Source: a virus. From it: a stretch of DNA of 64,000 nucleotides. A program made the translations under genes and the position numbers. Location: the IMG/VR virus record IMGVR_UViG_3300031951_000022, positions 1 through 64,000 of that record; one strand, written 5' to 3'. The notes under the pieces are model-generated. The model did not search any database. It was not told where the DNA came from and was given only the letters and a program-made list of their open reading frames with translations. Shown one piece after another: positions 42,283-50,290 of this stretch; the first letter of the stretch is position 1; every line of letters begins with the position of its first letter.

Positions 42283-42716
42283 TATTTTGATCTTTCTTCT
42301 CTATGCTTATCACACAGTACGCTAATCCATCCACCTTTAGTTGGCTTGCCGGGATCGCCACAAACCTCACAGATTTTATAACTTAGCTCATCTGCCAAAG
42401 ACACAAGTCCTCTTACATAATCATCTCCACCACTATAATATATTCTCAATCCACCAAACTTTTCTTTTATTTGGTCAAATTTTACAGGAACGTAGTCTAA
42501 ATCTGACTGATCGTTTTCTGTCCTAATTCTTATTCTGTCTGCTATATTTTTCTCATGTTTAAAAATTCTCCAACAAACAGAAGATATCAATTCATACCAA
42601 CCTAAACCACACTCTATGCCGAAACTCATGCACGACTCTCTACGAGATTTTAGTCTATTAGAAAATAGATCTGGATATTCTTCATAAAGAGTGTCCCATG
42701 ACTTTTCATTGTCCAT
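42282..42716 (-). CDS. Zinc-binding phage hypothetical
   Basis: 144 aa. GFECGLGWYELISSV-like core, GGLRIYYSGGD, and a C-terminal CEVCGDPG...LCDKH zinc motif. A family seen in several phages. Function unknown. Confidence 0.7.
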   Translation of the reverse strand: MDNEKSWDTLYEEYPDLFSNRLKSRRESCMSFGIECGLGWYELISSVCWRIFKHEKNIADRIRIRTENDQSDLDYVPVKFDQIKEKFGGLRIYYSGGDDYVRGLVSLADELSYKICEVCGDPGKPTKGGWISVLCDKHREERSK

Positions 42717-42739
42717 CGCTCTATTCCTTTTAAGGCTTA

Positions 42740-43028
42740 CTAATTATAGTAACGCTCACATCTCTGAACAAAAGCAGGAAGCATCTTACGAAGATTATGT
42801 GGCATAGTATCAAAAGAGGAATGACTAGGTTCAAAAAACCGCTCGACCAAGAGCAATCTTTAACCCCATTTTCTTACTAAACTTATCACCCTTGCGACAT
42901 TGAGCATAGCCGATAGAAAAATCTCCCTTGTACTGTGTTGGAACAGCCACCAAAACTCCCTTTGGTTCGCCTCTTTTGTCACGATAATAAGTGATAAGAC
43001 TATACTTTGGAATATTCAGATCAATCAT
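42740..43028 (-). pseudogene. Phage protein gene with a +1 frame break at a T run
   Basis: Starts MIDLNIPKYSLITYYRDKRG behind AGGAG and runs to GRAVF then TGA (stop at 42831). In the +1 frame it continues FEPSHSSFDTMPHN...LPAFVQRCERYYN to 42740. This ending fits a known phage family in which the core (SIGYAQCRKGDKFSKKMG) is followed by such a tail. The break lies in GTTTTTTGA, so it may be slip, programmed shift or a base-call error. Confidence 0.6.
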
Positions 43029-43057
43029 TTTTATTCTCCTTTGTGGGTGTACATGGA

Positions 43058-43086
43058 AGTATATCATACTATCGTCGTGCTGTCAA
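43058..43086 (-). promoter_or_regulatory. Sigma-70-like promoter
   Basis: TTGACA, 17 bp, TATACT. Lies at the stop of the upstream ASCH-like gene; drives the frame-broken gene. Confidence 0.75.
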
Positions 43087-43465
43087 CCGGCACTTTACAG
43101 TTTTTGGTAAAAACTATACCCTTTTTCGCTGGTGCTGGGATAGGTTCGTCGAATTTTTCGACATAGGAAACCACCCAACCATACTTAGGCTTATCATTCC
43201 AACCATAAAGAGGATCGTTCTGTGATACTAGATGTTTATTATAATCATCAATCCAAGATATTTTATCTGGATATTTAAAACTACCACTAAATGTAATAGT
43301 ACCAATAATTCTGGCTTTAAATTTGCCAAGTTTACCCGGAGTTTCAACTAGATATAATGGATGGTTAACATACTTCATTGGAATGTGATAGGATCGTGTC
43401 TCTATGCTTTTCAGCCCATCAATTAAAAGAGTTGACCAAGGAACCTGTATGTTTAAACCATTCAT
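43064..43465 (-). CDS. ASCH/PUA-domain protein
   Basis: 133 aa. VPWSTLLIDGLKSIETRSYHIP and PLYLVETPGK, IIGTITFSG fit the ASCH domain (PUA-like fold) that binds RNA or modified nucleobases. Own start at 43465, stop in the promoter region. Role inferred. Confidence 0.75.
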   Translation of the reverse strand: MNGLNIQVPWSTLLIDGLKSIETRSYHIPMKYVNHPLYLVETPGKLGKFKARIIGTITFSGSFKYPDKISWIDDYNKHLVSQNDPLYGWNDKPKYGWVVSYVEKFDEPIPAPAKKGIVFTKNCKVPVDSTTIV

Positions 43466-43587
43466 TTTGTAACTTCTATGTGCCACCTGTTGCCGTGAAG
43501 TTCAGCCACAACTCCCATATTCAGCTTAACAAGTTCTGCTACTATTTCGGCCAACTTTTGTGTTTCATTCAGATAAAGATAAATCAT
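43462..43587 (-). CDS. Small protein
   Basis: 41 aa (MIYLYLNETQKLAEIVAELV...), ending in RWHIEVTK. RBS GGAG. Start follows its own promoter. Function unknown. Confidence 0.65.
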   Translation of the reverse strand: MIYLYLNETQKLAEIVAELVKLNMGVVAELHGNRWHIEVTK

Positions 43588-43611
43588 GCTGTTTCTCCGT
43601 TGTGAGCGTTT

Positions 43612-43640
43612 AGTATAAGTCTCTTATCGGCAGTTGTCAA
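43612..43640 (-). promoter_or_regulatory. Sigma-70-like promoter
   Basis: TTGACA, 17 bp, TATACT, with CCGATA in the spacer. Just downstream of the terminator at 43652. Confidence 0.8.
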
Positions 43641-43651
43641 GATGGTTCTTT

Positions 43652-43687
43652 AAAAAAAAGAAACGATGGCGTGTATGCCGTCGCTTC
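43652..43687 (-). terminator. Intrinsic terminator
   Basis: Minus-strand stem GAAGCGACGGC / GCCATCGTTTC (one mismatch, one G-U) with a 6-nt loop, followed by eight Ts. Ends the transcript of the upstream 81-aa operon just before the next promoter. Confidence 0.8.
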
Positions 43688-43715
43688 TTAATTAATTTAT
43701 GATTGTTCGTCAATT

Positions 43716-43961
43716 TTAACTTTTACTTAAATTCCTAAGAGATTCACTATCTTCAGTCATTACTTTTTTGGCTATATTCATTTGATGCTCATAAGGATCA
43801 AATCCTGTTAATTGATAATAAAAATGAAATAATCGCTCAATTCTATTAGACGCATCATTCCATAACTTTTCGCCATCTTCACTACCGCCATCAATAGTAT
43901 CTCTATAATCTTGAATACAAGAAATAGCGATCATAATATCTTCAGCAAGAGTTGGTTTCAT
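43716..43961 (-). CDS. Hypothetical helical protein
   Basis: 81 aa (LAEDIMIAISCIQDYRDTID). Last gene before the terminator. Function unknown. Confidence 0.65.
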   Translation of the reverse strand: MKPTLAEDIMIAISCIQDYRDTIDGGSEDGEKLWNDASNRIERLFHFYYQLTGFDPYEHQMNIAKKVMTEDSESLRNLSKS

Positions 43962-44050
43962 TTCTTTTTCCCATATTTTTTAAAGGTCGCATAAACGGTA
44001 ATACAAATAGCAATAGATTGAATAGCATACCAGAAGTATAATTCGTTCAT
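43958..44050 (-). CDS. Tiny membrane protein
   Basis: 30 aa (MNELYFWYAIQSIAICITVY...), one transmembrane helix and basic tail KKYGKKK. Stop overlaps the next start. Confidence 0.6.
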   Translation of the reverse strand: MNELYFWYAIQSIAICITVYATFKKYGKKK

Positions 44051-44057
44051 TATCTCA

Positions 44058-44234
44058 TTAAGACCCATACTTACCATCGCTAAATCCTTCTTTATAGCCG
44101 TCATCATATGCTGTTTCTATAACTATTCTGAGTAATGCCAACAATTCTTTAGGAATAGTTAAATTTTTGTTTCTTACAAATATTTGATTAATGTTGTGTT
44201 TTTCGATCCAATCGTCAAATTCTTTATTATTCAT
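44058..44234 (-). CDS. Hypothetical protein
   Basis: 58 aa (MNNKEFDDWIEKHNINQIF...), ending AYDDGYKEGFSDGKYGS. Overlaps the upstream gene by 8 nt. Confidence 0.65.
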   Translation of the reverse strand: MNNKEFDDWIEKHNINQIFVRNKNLTIPKELLALLRIVIETAYDDGYKEGFSDGKYGS

Positions 44235-44457
44235 TTTTGGACAATTTCTTATAAGTTAATGGAGCAGGATGTTGTTTTCGTTCTGTGGCCGCAACTAATT
44301 CTCCGTCCTCGTTCATTACTGGTTTAGTTTTACCATTTTCTATAATTAGATGAAATGCCTCGCCAGTTTCAGTATCCGCCCAAACTACCCAATTTAATGG
44401 ATTACCATGAGCATCAAAAACAGAATATGAACAATGTTCGGGAACTTTAAGTATCAT
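44227..44457 (-). CDS. Hypothetical protein
   Basis: 76 aa, beta-rich (WVVWADTETGEAFHLIIENG), a typical small phage beta protein. Function unknown. Confidence 0.65.
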   Translation of the reverse strand: MILKVPEHCSYSVFDAHGNPLNWVVWADTETGEAFHLIIENGKTKPVMNEDGELVAATERKQHPAPLTYKKLSKNE

Positions 44458-44992
44458 TTTTCTCTGGTTGATTCACAAAAGTAATGAAATTCTCAAGATT
44501 TTGAATATAATCTACTAATTCTGGAATAGTATTTAAATATCCATGTCTAATAACAGCACTATACATATTAATGTTCTTCGCCCCTTCAATATCTCCAAAT
44601 TTTGGATTAGCAGTAACCATCAATGTTTCTGTTGGCTTAAAATTTGTGTCTGTTTCTATGGTCTTATAAGCATCAAAATGAGGTTTGTAAACTTTGTGTT
44701 TATTTAAGTTAATAATATAGTTCCAATAAATATTATTAGATTCTGATATGGTTTTAATTAAATCATAAGAACCATTGCTTAATGCTAAACAATAATATCC
44801 ATTATCTTGCAAGAGTTTTATTCCTGCTGCACTATCTTCGTGGGCCGTTAAAGCATACCAACTATTAGGGAAAGAGTATGGAGAAAAATCTTTTTTATTT
44901 ACATGATCTACATAGTCTTGTATTTCTTGTCTGGATATGTTCCTCATATCAAAAACAGTACCAAAACAATCAAAAGCAATACATTTAATCAT
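44447..44992 (-). CDS. HAD superfamily hydrolase
   Basis: 181 aa. FDCFGTVFD (motif I), ALSNGS (II), KVYKPHFDAY (III Lys), FGDIEGAKN (IV). Close to haloacid-dehalogenase-like phosphatases. Substrate unknown; may trim nucleotides or phosphosugars. Confidence 0.8.
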   Translation of the reverse strand: MIKCIAFDCFGTVFDMRNISRQEIQDYVDHVNKKDFSPYSFPNSWYALTAHEDSAAGIKLLQDNGYYCLALSNGSYDLIKTISESNNIYWNYIINLNKHKVYKPHFDAYKTIETDTNFKPTETLMVTANPKFGDIEGAKNINMYSAVIRHGYLNTIPELVDYIQNLENFITFVNQPEKNDT

Positions 44993-45189
44993 TTCTTTTC
45001 TCCGATAATACTATACAAAAAATCGGCCAATCCCTTAATTTGCTTGTTTCCATAGACAAATATTATTTTAGAATCACTATCATAGTGAGATAGTTCTATA
45101 ACGTGTTCATCAAAATGAGATTTAACTATAATTTTAATTTTATTATCTTGATCTTGATAGTAACCTGTTTCTGGACTATTCATGCTCAA
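44989..45189 (-). CDS. Hypothetical protein
   Basis: 66 aa, beta-rich (NKIKIIVKSHFDEHVIELSH). Overlaps the HAD gene by 4 nt. Confidence 0.65.
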   Translation of the reverse strand: MSMNSPETGYYQDQDNKIKIIVKSHFDEHVIELSHYDSDSKIIFVYGNKQIKGLADFLYSIIGEKK

Positions 45190-45310
45190 TTTTCCAAATT
45201 ATATTATGAAATGTTTTTTCTCCGTCCACGGCAGGATAACAATAGATCATAACCATAAATAAAGAACCGCCAAAATATAAAAATGTCATATCTCCAGTAA
45301 TATCAATCAT
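45176..45310 (-). CDS. Small membrane protein
   Basis: 44 aa (MIDITGDMTFLYFGGSLFMV...), one transmembrane helix. Overlaps the next gene. Confidence 0.6.
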   Translation of the reverse strand: MIDITGDMTFLYFGGSLFMVMIYCYPAVDGEKTFHNIIWKIEHE

Positions 45311-45313
45311 TGG

Positions 45314-45679
45314 TTAATAATCCTTTTGGTCATACAGTTCTGGGTATTCTTTGGTTAGTTTGTCTCTAGGATCAAAGTCTTGATTAAATTCTTCACAAAC
45401 AAAAGCATAAAATTCATATCCTTCATATTCACTCTCTTGATAACGTCCCTGCTCTTTATCGTATTTAACAACAAGTTCTTTTAGTTTATTTAGAAAATCG
45501 GTTTGTTCAGCAGTTTTTCTAACTTTTTCTTTGTGAAGTTCTAATTCTTCTTGGGTTAATTGGTAAAAATAAATATCTGCCTCTTCTCTAATTTTGTCGG
45601 CTATTGCACTATTTAGTTCTTCATCACTCATAGAGTATAATAGTTTCCAACATTCATACAATTTATCTAAATTAGTCAT
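45314..45679 (-). CDS. Hypothetical protein
   Basis: 121 aa. C-terminal FLNKLKELVVKYDKEQGRY is paralogous to 31575-31778; the N-terminus is helical with YSMSDEELNSAIADKI. Function unknown. Confidence 0.65.
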   Translation of the reverse strand: MTNLDKLYECWKLLYSMSDEELNSAIADKIREEADIYFYQLTQEELELHKEKVRKTAEQTDFLNKLKELVVKYDKEQGRYQESEYEGYEFYAFVCEEFNQDFDPRDKLTKEYPELYDQKDY

Positions 45680-45692
45680 TTCTTTTTCCCTA

Positions 45693-45818
45693 TTATACAA
45701 TTTTAATATGCAGATATAACCATGAGATTATTTCAATAATTTTCCAAATACCAACAATAGACAATACAAACATAATAGCGAGTGGAAGTATCAGTCCTTT
45801 AAAATTAATATCAATCAT
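45693..45818 (-). CDS. Small membrane protein
   Basis: 41 aa (MIDINFKGLILPLAIMFVLS...), almost all hydrophobic. RBS GGAGAAATAA. Confidence 0.6.
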   Translation of the reverse strand: MIDINFKGLILPLAIMFVLSIVGIWKIIEIISWLYLHIKIV

Positions 45819-46180
45819 TTATTTCTCCAACTATCATATATAATAGGTTGACCATTTTCATCTTGACCAATAATTGGCCTAGTATGACTCCAACCTTCTT
45901 TTGGTTTCTTGTCTCTAATAAAGTTGAAACAATCTTTTAGATTTTCCTTACTAAAAGACATAATATCATTTACATATTTAGTCAAATTTTGACTACCATC
46001 TTCAGTATAAATATTCCAATCGTTCTCCTTCATCCAGTTATTATATGCAATATGTGCAGATCTACTACTTTTAAAGCTATCAATCAATCTAAACTCAAAA
46101 ATATCAATTCGTCTAATAATATCTTGTCCATAAACCAATTCGTTGCCTTGTGGTTTTCCATATTTCTGATTATATGTCAT
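45815..46180 (-). CDS. Phage hypothetical, YGxPxGNE family copy 1
   Basis: 121 aa. NQKYGKPQGNELVYGQDIIRRI is the signature shared with 46177-46479 and 47077-47241; C-terminus differs. Function unknown. Confidence 0.65.
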   Translation of the reverse strand: MTYNQKYGKPQGNELVYGQDIIRRIDIFEFRLIDSFKSSRSAHIAYNNWMKENDWNIYTEDGSQNLTKYVNDIMSFSKENLKDCFNFIRDKKPKEGWSHTRPIIGQDENGQPIIYDSWRNK

Positions 46181-46479
46181 TTACATTTTCCTTTTGTCTC
46201 AATCATATCGTCTACAATAACTTGATTGCATTTATATCCACACAAATAATGATGATTATTAGCCAGAACTATTTTTCGCCATGTACTCTGAAATGCTTCT
46301 GGATTTTCACTAATCCAAGCACGATAAATTTCACAGGCTTTTTTAACTGTGTCAAATTGATCAACTATCCAAAATTGAGTGGTGATATTTTCTTTTTCGA
46401 TTTGTCTTAAAATATAGTTTCCATACAGAAACTCATTACCTTGTGGTTGGCCGTATTTTTCAGTAAGAGTTAGATTCAT
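46177..46479 (-). CDS. Phage hypothetical, YGxPxGNE family copy 2
   Basis: 100 aa from MNLTLTEKYGQPQGNEFLYG. Contains HHYLCGYKC. Overlaps both neighbours. Second of three paralogs. Confidence 0.65.
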   Translation of the reverse strand: MNLTLTEKYGQPQGNEFLYGNYILRQIEKENITTQFWIVDQFDTVKKACEIYRAWISENPEAFQSTWRKIVLANNHHYLCGYKCNQVIVDDMIETKGKCK

Positions 46480-46759
46480 TTTTCTTTCCATGACATTGAA
46501 TTACTCCAAATTCATCAACATAACAATTGTCTAATGATTTTGTTCTTTCCACTAATTTTTCAATTCCACCAACCGGCCCGTCTACTATTTCTTTCATGAT
46601 TTTATTACATTCAATAATACTGTTATAAAGAATCATGATCTCTTCATATTTATCGTCTGGTATTGAGCCAAGAGGTAATGGAATTATACCCAATCTTTGC
46701 AAATTGTCAAGTTGTTCCTGTAAGATTGTTTTGATATCGTCAATATCTTCGTTAGTCAT
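46460..46759 (-). CDS. Hypothetical protein
   Basis: 99 aa, helical (IDDIKTILQEQLDNLQRLGI). Separates two paralogs. Function unknown. Confidence 0.6.
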   Translation of the reverse strand: MTNEDIDDIKTILQEQLDNLQRLGIIPLPLGSIPDDKYEEIMILYNSIIECNKIMKEIVDGPVGGIEKLVERTKSLDNCYVDEFGVIQCHGKKNESNSY

Positions 46760-47048
46760 TATTTTTTTCCAGTTTTTTCATATCTTCTTTTAGTCTTTTA
46801 TGAAAACATTCTTCTCCATCATCATCAGAAAGTAGCCAATCAATCCTTTGAGCATAAATGGCTGCTTTTTTAATAAGATTAACGGCATTACGAAATTCTA
46901 CAATTGTAAGAGGATCTTTAAAATCCCACTGAAGATTATCGTCCCATTCTGATTTTTTCTTATTTTCATAATCCAGAATAACTTGTTCAATACTATCAGC
47001 GATAGCATTTAGTTCATATTGTTTGTAATCAAAATATCCACCGCTCAT
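46752..47048 (-). CDS. MSGGYFDY-family phage protein
   Basis: 98 aa. Begins MSGGYFDYKQYELNAIADSI, a widespread phage hypothetical family, helical with acidic tail. Function unknown. Confidence 0.75.
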   Translation of the reverse strand: MSGGYFDYKQYELNAIADSIEQVILDYENKKKSEWDDNLQWDFKDPLTIVEFRNAVNLIKKAAIYAQRIDWLLSDDDGEECFHKRLKEDMKKLEKNND

Positions 47049-47076
47049 AAGTTTTTCTCCAAAAAGAATTTAGTCA

Positions 47077-47241
47077 TTATTGATTTTCCTTCATCCATTC
47101 ATAGAAAGCCTTGTTCGCATCAAGATAGTTATCGAAATAGGCCACCTTTTTAAATCTATGCACTCCAACCATTCTGAGAATTAAACGTCCCCAAATCAAT
47201 TCATTGCCTTCTGGCTTGCCCCACATTTCAGTATACTTCAT
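47077..47241 (-). CDS. Phage hypothetical, YGxPxGNE family copy 3
   Basis: 54 aa. MKYTEMWGKPEGNELIWGRL, ends EWMKENQ. Third member of the local paralog group. Start at 47241. Confidence 0.65.
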   Translation of the reverse strand: MKYTEMWGKPEGNELIWGRLILRMVGVHRFKKVAYFDNYLDANKAFYEWMKENQ

Positions 47242-47474
47242 TCTACTTCCCAACTTTCAATTTCCATATCATAATATCCATTACGATAGTACGAAGTATC
47301 ACCATAGCGTTCTCTTTTACCTTTAGCCAATTTATTATCAGATACAAACTTTGTTGCATCACTAAAGTCTGAGAATACTTGTACAATTTCCTTATCTGGA
47401 TGGGGCAAAAACGGCCCACCTATTTCATCTTGAAAAACATTTTCTTTTGTGCCAATAACAATATAAACTATCAT
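47238..47474 (-). CDS. Hypothetical protein, paralog of 38513
   Basis: 78 aa. VYIVIGTKENVFQDEIGG ... ERYGDTSYYRNGYYDMEIES pairs with 38513-38749. Function unknown. Confidence 0.65.
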   Translation of the reverse strand: MIVYIVIGTKENVFQDEIGGPFLPHPDKEIVQVFSDFSDATKFVSDNKLAKGKRERYGDTSYYRNGYYDMEIESWEVE

Positions 47475-47734
47475 TTCTTTTCTCTAATAGTTTCCCACGA
47501 ACAATTTGGAGGCATAAGTTCTGGTTCTGAAAATGTTATTTTTGTAACCCTAATATTTTCATCAAACACAACAGCAGGGCCAGTAAAAGTAGCCTTTATA
47601 GTATTATTAAATTCTAATGTCACAGACTGTATCATGCTATTTGTTTTTATAGTTTTAATTTCCTTATTAAGTTTATTTATCACTATATCAGGCTCAAGAA
47701 TACTATCTTCTATTTGTTGTTTAGAAAATTTCAT
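47471..47734 (-). CDS. Hypothetical protein
   Basis: 87 aa from MKFSKQQIEDSILEPDIVIN. Beta-rich second half (VTLEFNNTIKATFTGPAVVF). Unrecognised. Confidence 0.65.
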   Translation of the reverse strand: MKFSKQQIEDSILEPDIVINKLNKEIKTIKTNSMIQSVTLEFNNTIKATFTGPAVVFDENIRVTKITFSEPELMPPNCSWETIREKK

Positions 47735-47921
47735 TATTTTTTGCAATGGTTTTGATTAATTTTATTGCTTCTATTAAAGTTGCATTTTCACAATCCCTTT
47801 TACAAAAAGAACTGTGACTTTGACCACAAGGCCCAGTACAGTTTATTTTACGCAATTCTTCTAGTCTGTCAACTAATGGTTTTTTAAGCCATTCGGCGGG
47901 ATTGTTGTATATTGTATTCAT
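47721..47921 (-). CDS. Cysteine-rich zinc-binding protein
   Basis: 66 aa. CTGPCGQSHSSFCKRDC is a likely zinc knuckle. Function unknown. Confidence 0.65.
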   Translation of the reverse strand: MNTIYNNPAEWLKKPLVDRLEELRKINCTGPCGQSHSSFCKRDCENATLIEAIKLIKTIAKNNEIF

Positions 47922-48067
47922 TTCTTTTCCTCAATAGTTTCCTTTAACAAACTAATAGCCGTTTCTAAAAATGAATAATAATCGGCCAATCCCCAACTAT
48001 CCTCATTAAACATAGAACGATAGTCTGTTAAAAATTCTTTAATATTATTTTCAAGTTGAATGTTCAT
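47918..48067 (-). CDS. Hypothetical helical protein
   Basis: 49 aa (MNIQLENNIKEFLTDYRSMF...). Overlaps both neighbours. Unrecognised. Confidence 0.6.
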   Translation of the reverse strand: MNIQLENNIKEFLTDYRSMFNEDSWGLADYYSFLETAISLLKETIEEKK

Positions 48068-48245
48068 TATTTTGCTCCAGCATATTATTCAAATATTTAG
48101 CTAAATTTTCCACATCAGTTTCAGTCCAAGAATAAAAATTTACATTAATAGTGCGACTGTTACCAAAATGCTCAATATCCAGTTGATAACTTTCCAGAGC
48201 GTCAAGAATTAGACCAACCTCATGCTTATCAAGATTAATATTCAT
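48051..48245 (-). CDS. Hypothetical protein
   Basis: 64 aa. NINLDKHEVGLILDALESYQ matches a frequent phage pattern (L..Ei..il.AL..y). Function unknown. Confidence 0.65.
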   Translation of the reverse strand: MNINLDKHEVGLILDALESYQLDIEHFGNSRTINVNFYSWTETDVENLAKYLNNMLEQNNEHST

Positions 48246-48272
48246 TAGTTTTCATTTCTTTTGATTTGTGGT

Positions 48273-48458
48273 TTATTTGCCACTAAAGGCTATTTGATTT
48301 CTTGGTTCAGTGGGTTTTTTACCACCTATTTGTCTTAAAAGAATATGAGCATTAGTATAATTTGGGTCATTTTTAGACCGTTTTTCTACCAAATACCATC
48401 CTAGAACTTGTTGTAAAAGTTCCATTTCACTATCGGTCAAAAGAATAGATTTATACAT
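48273..48458 (-). CDS. Hypothetical helical protein
   Basis: 61 aa (LTDSEMELLQQVLGWYLVEK). First gene after the promoter at 48503. Function unknown. Confidence 0.65.
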   Translation of the reverse strand: MYKSILLTDSEMELLQQVLGWYLVEKRSKNDPNYTNAHILLRQIGGKKPTEPRNQIAFSGK

Positions 48459-48502
48459 TTTTCCCCTAGAATAATCAACTTCACCATATTACTACTAGTA
48501 GC

Positions 48503-48531
48503 AGTATATCCTATGGGTAGTAGGTTGTCAA
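48503..48531 (-). promoter_or_regulatory. Sigma-70-like promoter
   Basis: TTGACA, 17 bp, TATACT. Starts the leftward operon at 48458. The rest of 48532-48643 holds no convincing gene. Confidence 0.8.
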
Positions 48532-48643
48532 TGGGGATTATCGGTCATTTCCCGCAGTGGTCTTTAATTAGTTTTTTCACCACGGGTAATAGCGATAAGT
48601 TAAAACGGCGAAAATAAAGGCGAAAGTTAATGCTAAAACTTAA

Positions 48644-48814
48644 TCAGCGTTCGCTTTTGGTGGAAATGTCAGATGGAAATGTGGTAAAAGCTTGGTTTTT
48701 ATAGGGGGTTGAATATAATTTCTGAACAAAATATGGCACAGAAAGCATTGAAACTATGGTGCAGAGAGTGATAAATATCAGTGAATTGATAAAAGGCTGA
48801 TGAAATTGTCTCAT
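48644..48814 (-). CDS. Small membrane protein
   Basis: 56 aa (MRQFHQPFINSLIFITLCTI...), one or two hydrophobic segments. Start overlaps the upstream stop (ATGA). Confidence 0.6.
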   Translation of the reverse strand: MRQFHQPFINSLIFITLCTIVSMLSVPYFVQKLYSTPYKNQAFTTFPSDISTKSER

Positions 48815-48906
48815 TTTGTATTTTCCCCTTTTACTATAAAGTAGGTGGCTATGGTGCAGAAAATGTATGTGGATAGTAGTATGATGTAGAATGTTGTTTC
48901 AGTCAT
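48811..48906 (-). CDS. Tiny membrane protein
   Basis: 31 aa (MTETTFYIILLSTYIFCTIA...). Start overlaps the upstream stop; one transmembrane helix. Confidence 0.6.
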   Translation of the reverse strand: MTETTFYIILLSTYIFCTIATYFIVKGENTK

Positions 48907-49015
48907 GACCATATTCATTATATAAAAAGATATAACATAAACCAAAAAATGCTAAACAGACCGGGAAAATTATGTGACTATATTGATGCAAATATCCTAA
49001 GTTATGGTGAGCCAT
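48903..49015 (-). CDS. Tiny membrane protein
   Basis: About 37 aa (MAHHNLGYLHQYSHIIFPVC...). The start lies inside the upstream gene's last codons, an out-of-frame overlap of ~14 nt. One transmembrane helix, ends NEYGHD. Confidence 0.55.
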
Positions 49016-49160
49016 AATATTTCATGATTCTGTATAGTAGTGTTAGTGATATTACTATTGTTGATCCAATTATAAATCCCCTAGTAAATTCATCGTGAAT
49101 TAATGTGGGGCAAAGCGGCCTATTGACAATACTAGATAGAAGTGGTATAATACCATTCAT
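49002..49160 (-). CDS. Small membrane protein
   Basis: 52 aa from MNGIIPLLSSIVNRPLCPTL. Start overlaps the upstream stop (TGATG). One transmembrane helix (FIIGSTIVISLTLLY). Confidence 0.6.
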   Translation of the reverse strand: MNGIIPLLSSIVNRPLCPTLIHDEFTRGFIIGSTIVISLTLLYRIMKYYGSP

Positions 49161-49348
49161 CAGTCCAATCCCATTAGTTCCTTTAGTCTTTTCCACATAG
49201 ACTTGGAGGGAATAGTATTAATATCAGTTGAAGGAATGACCGGAGTTGGTTCGCCACAAACCTTTTCTCTAGAGCATTTCCTTGCACAACTTTTCTTAGT
49301 ACTAGATTTTACTTTTTTCTTAACGGGCTTAATTTTTTTCTTTGCCAT
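49160..49348 (-). CDS. Small basic protein
   Basis: 62 aa (MAKKKIKPVKKKVKSSTKK...), with CARKCSREKVC. Lysine-rich head suggests nucleic-acid binding; unproven. A ~48-nt repeat ends at its start codon. Confidence 0.6.
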   Translation of the reverse strand: MAKKKIKPVKKKVKSSTKKSCARKCSREKVCGEPTPVIPSTDINTIPSKSMWKRLKELMGLD

Positions 49349-49352
49349 ATTT

Positions 49353-49398
49353 CTCACTGACTGTTCTCATAATTCAAATCTATTATATTAGGTGAGAC
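49353..49398. repeat. ~48-nt repeat family, copy 1 (divergent)
   Basis: CTCACTGACTG at one end and GGTGAGAC at the other. CTCAC/GTGAG pair perfectly here. Lies between the 64-aa gene and the basic protein. Confidence 0.5.
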
Positions 49399-49582
49399 TA
49401 TCGCCTTGGTATGTTATTTTAGGTAAAGGGTTATCTTCAGCATAGTCTGATACTTTTTGTAACTTGACCACTAGAAGTAAACTATCTTTTTCTTCATTAG
49501 GCACTGATCCTACTAGTCTTACTATGTCTGAAAATAATTTTCCGGGGTTAATATCTAGAGTTTGTAATTTATAATAAACCAT
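49388..49582 (-). CDS. Hypothetical protein
   Basis: 64 aa (MVYYKLQTLDINPGKLFSDI...). Ends inside repeat copy 1; copy 2 precedes its start. Beta-rich. Function unknown. Confidence 0.6.
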   Translation of the reverse strand: MVYYKLQTLDINPGKLFSDIVRLVGSVPNEEKDSLLLVVKLQKVSDYAEDNPLPKITYQGDSLT

Positions 49583-49644
49583 AAAATCTCGCTGACTACG
49601 ATCAAAAAAATCAAACCCGACAAGATAGGCTGAGACAATCCCAT
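49555..49644 (-). CDS. Tiny hydrophobic peptide
   Basis: 29 aa (MGLSQPILSGLIFLIVVSEI...) overlapping the 64-aa gene out of frame and spanning repeat copy 2. Weak AGG upstream. One membrane helix; could be spurious. Confidence 0.35.
   Translation of the reverse strand: MGLSQPILSGLIFLIVVSEILWFIINYKL
49588..49636. repeat. ~48-nt repeat family, copy 2
   Basis: CTCGCTGACTA ... GGCTGAGAC. Ends ~6 nt upstream of the ATG of the 64-aa gene on the minus strand. Confidence 0.5.
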
Positions 49645-49677
49645 GACCTATCTTACCGGGCCTATAAAATTTACTAA

Positions 49678-49914
49678 CTATAAGTTAAGGAAAAATTCAC
49701 TATCCGGAGTTTTCCACTTATGAATTTTGGGTAGTTTAATAGCTTTAGTTATTCTACCCCTATTGTCTTTGTGGTGAGCTATAATATGAATTTTACCATC
49801 TTCATTTCTAAAGCTCCAATTGTAGTTTCTAATTATGTTTTCGGGACTAGTTTCATTATCATATATCTCACCCATTATATGAAATGTAATAACCCGATTA
49901 AATAGTCTAGGCAT
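49678..49914 (-). CDS. Hypothetical protein
   Basis: 78 aa. NWSFRNEDGKIHIIAHHKDNRG, beta-rich. Overlaps the next upstream gene by 8 nt. Confidence 0.65.
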   Translation of the reverse strand: MPRLFNRVITFHIMGEIYDNETSPENIIRNYNWSFRNEDGKIHIIAHHKDNRGRITKAIKLPKIHKWKTPDSEFFLNL

Positions 49915-50137
49915 TGGTGGCCTCCTCTATTAATTCTTCGATATGAATATCGCTCATTAACATAGGATCACGCCGCATAATTTCATACTCTAATTCTTCA
50001 TTAGACATATAGTGCTTATCTTGCATCAAGCATTCTTTTAGTCTGCTTTTTATATCCAAAAAATGCATACCACCAACTATATCATCAACATATCTTTCAA
50101 TAACATAATCACGGTTGAAACTATCAATCTTATACAT
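49907..50137 (-). CDS. Phage hypothetical related to 50931
   Basis: 76 aa. FNRDYVIERYVDDIVGGMHF ... ELEYEIMRRDP is the family of small phage proteins with a DxVDDIVDGM core; relative at 50931-51122. Function unknown. Confidence 0.7.
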   Translation of the reverse strand: MYKIDSFNRDYVIERYVDDIVGGMHFLDIKSRLKECLMQDKHYMSNEELEYEIMRRDPMLMSDIHIEELIEEATNA

Positions 50138-50290
50138 AGGTCACCTCATAGAAAAGTTAAAAAATACTCATCTATGATTCCAATTGTTCCCCATCGCCAC
50201 AACGGGTAACTATCGGCTCCGTAGTTATATTGTATTTTACTTGACGAGATGAAGAGGTCAAATCTTTTTTCTTATGTTGTCATCTTAATC

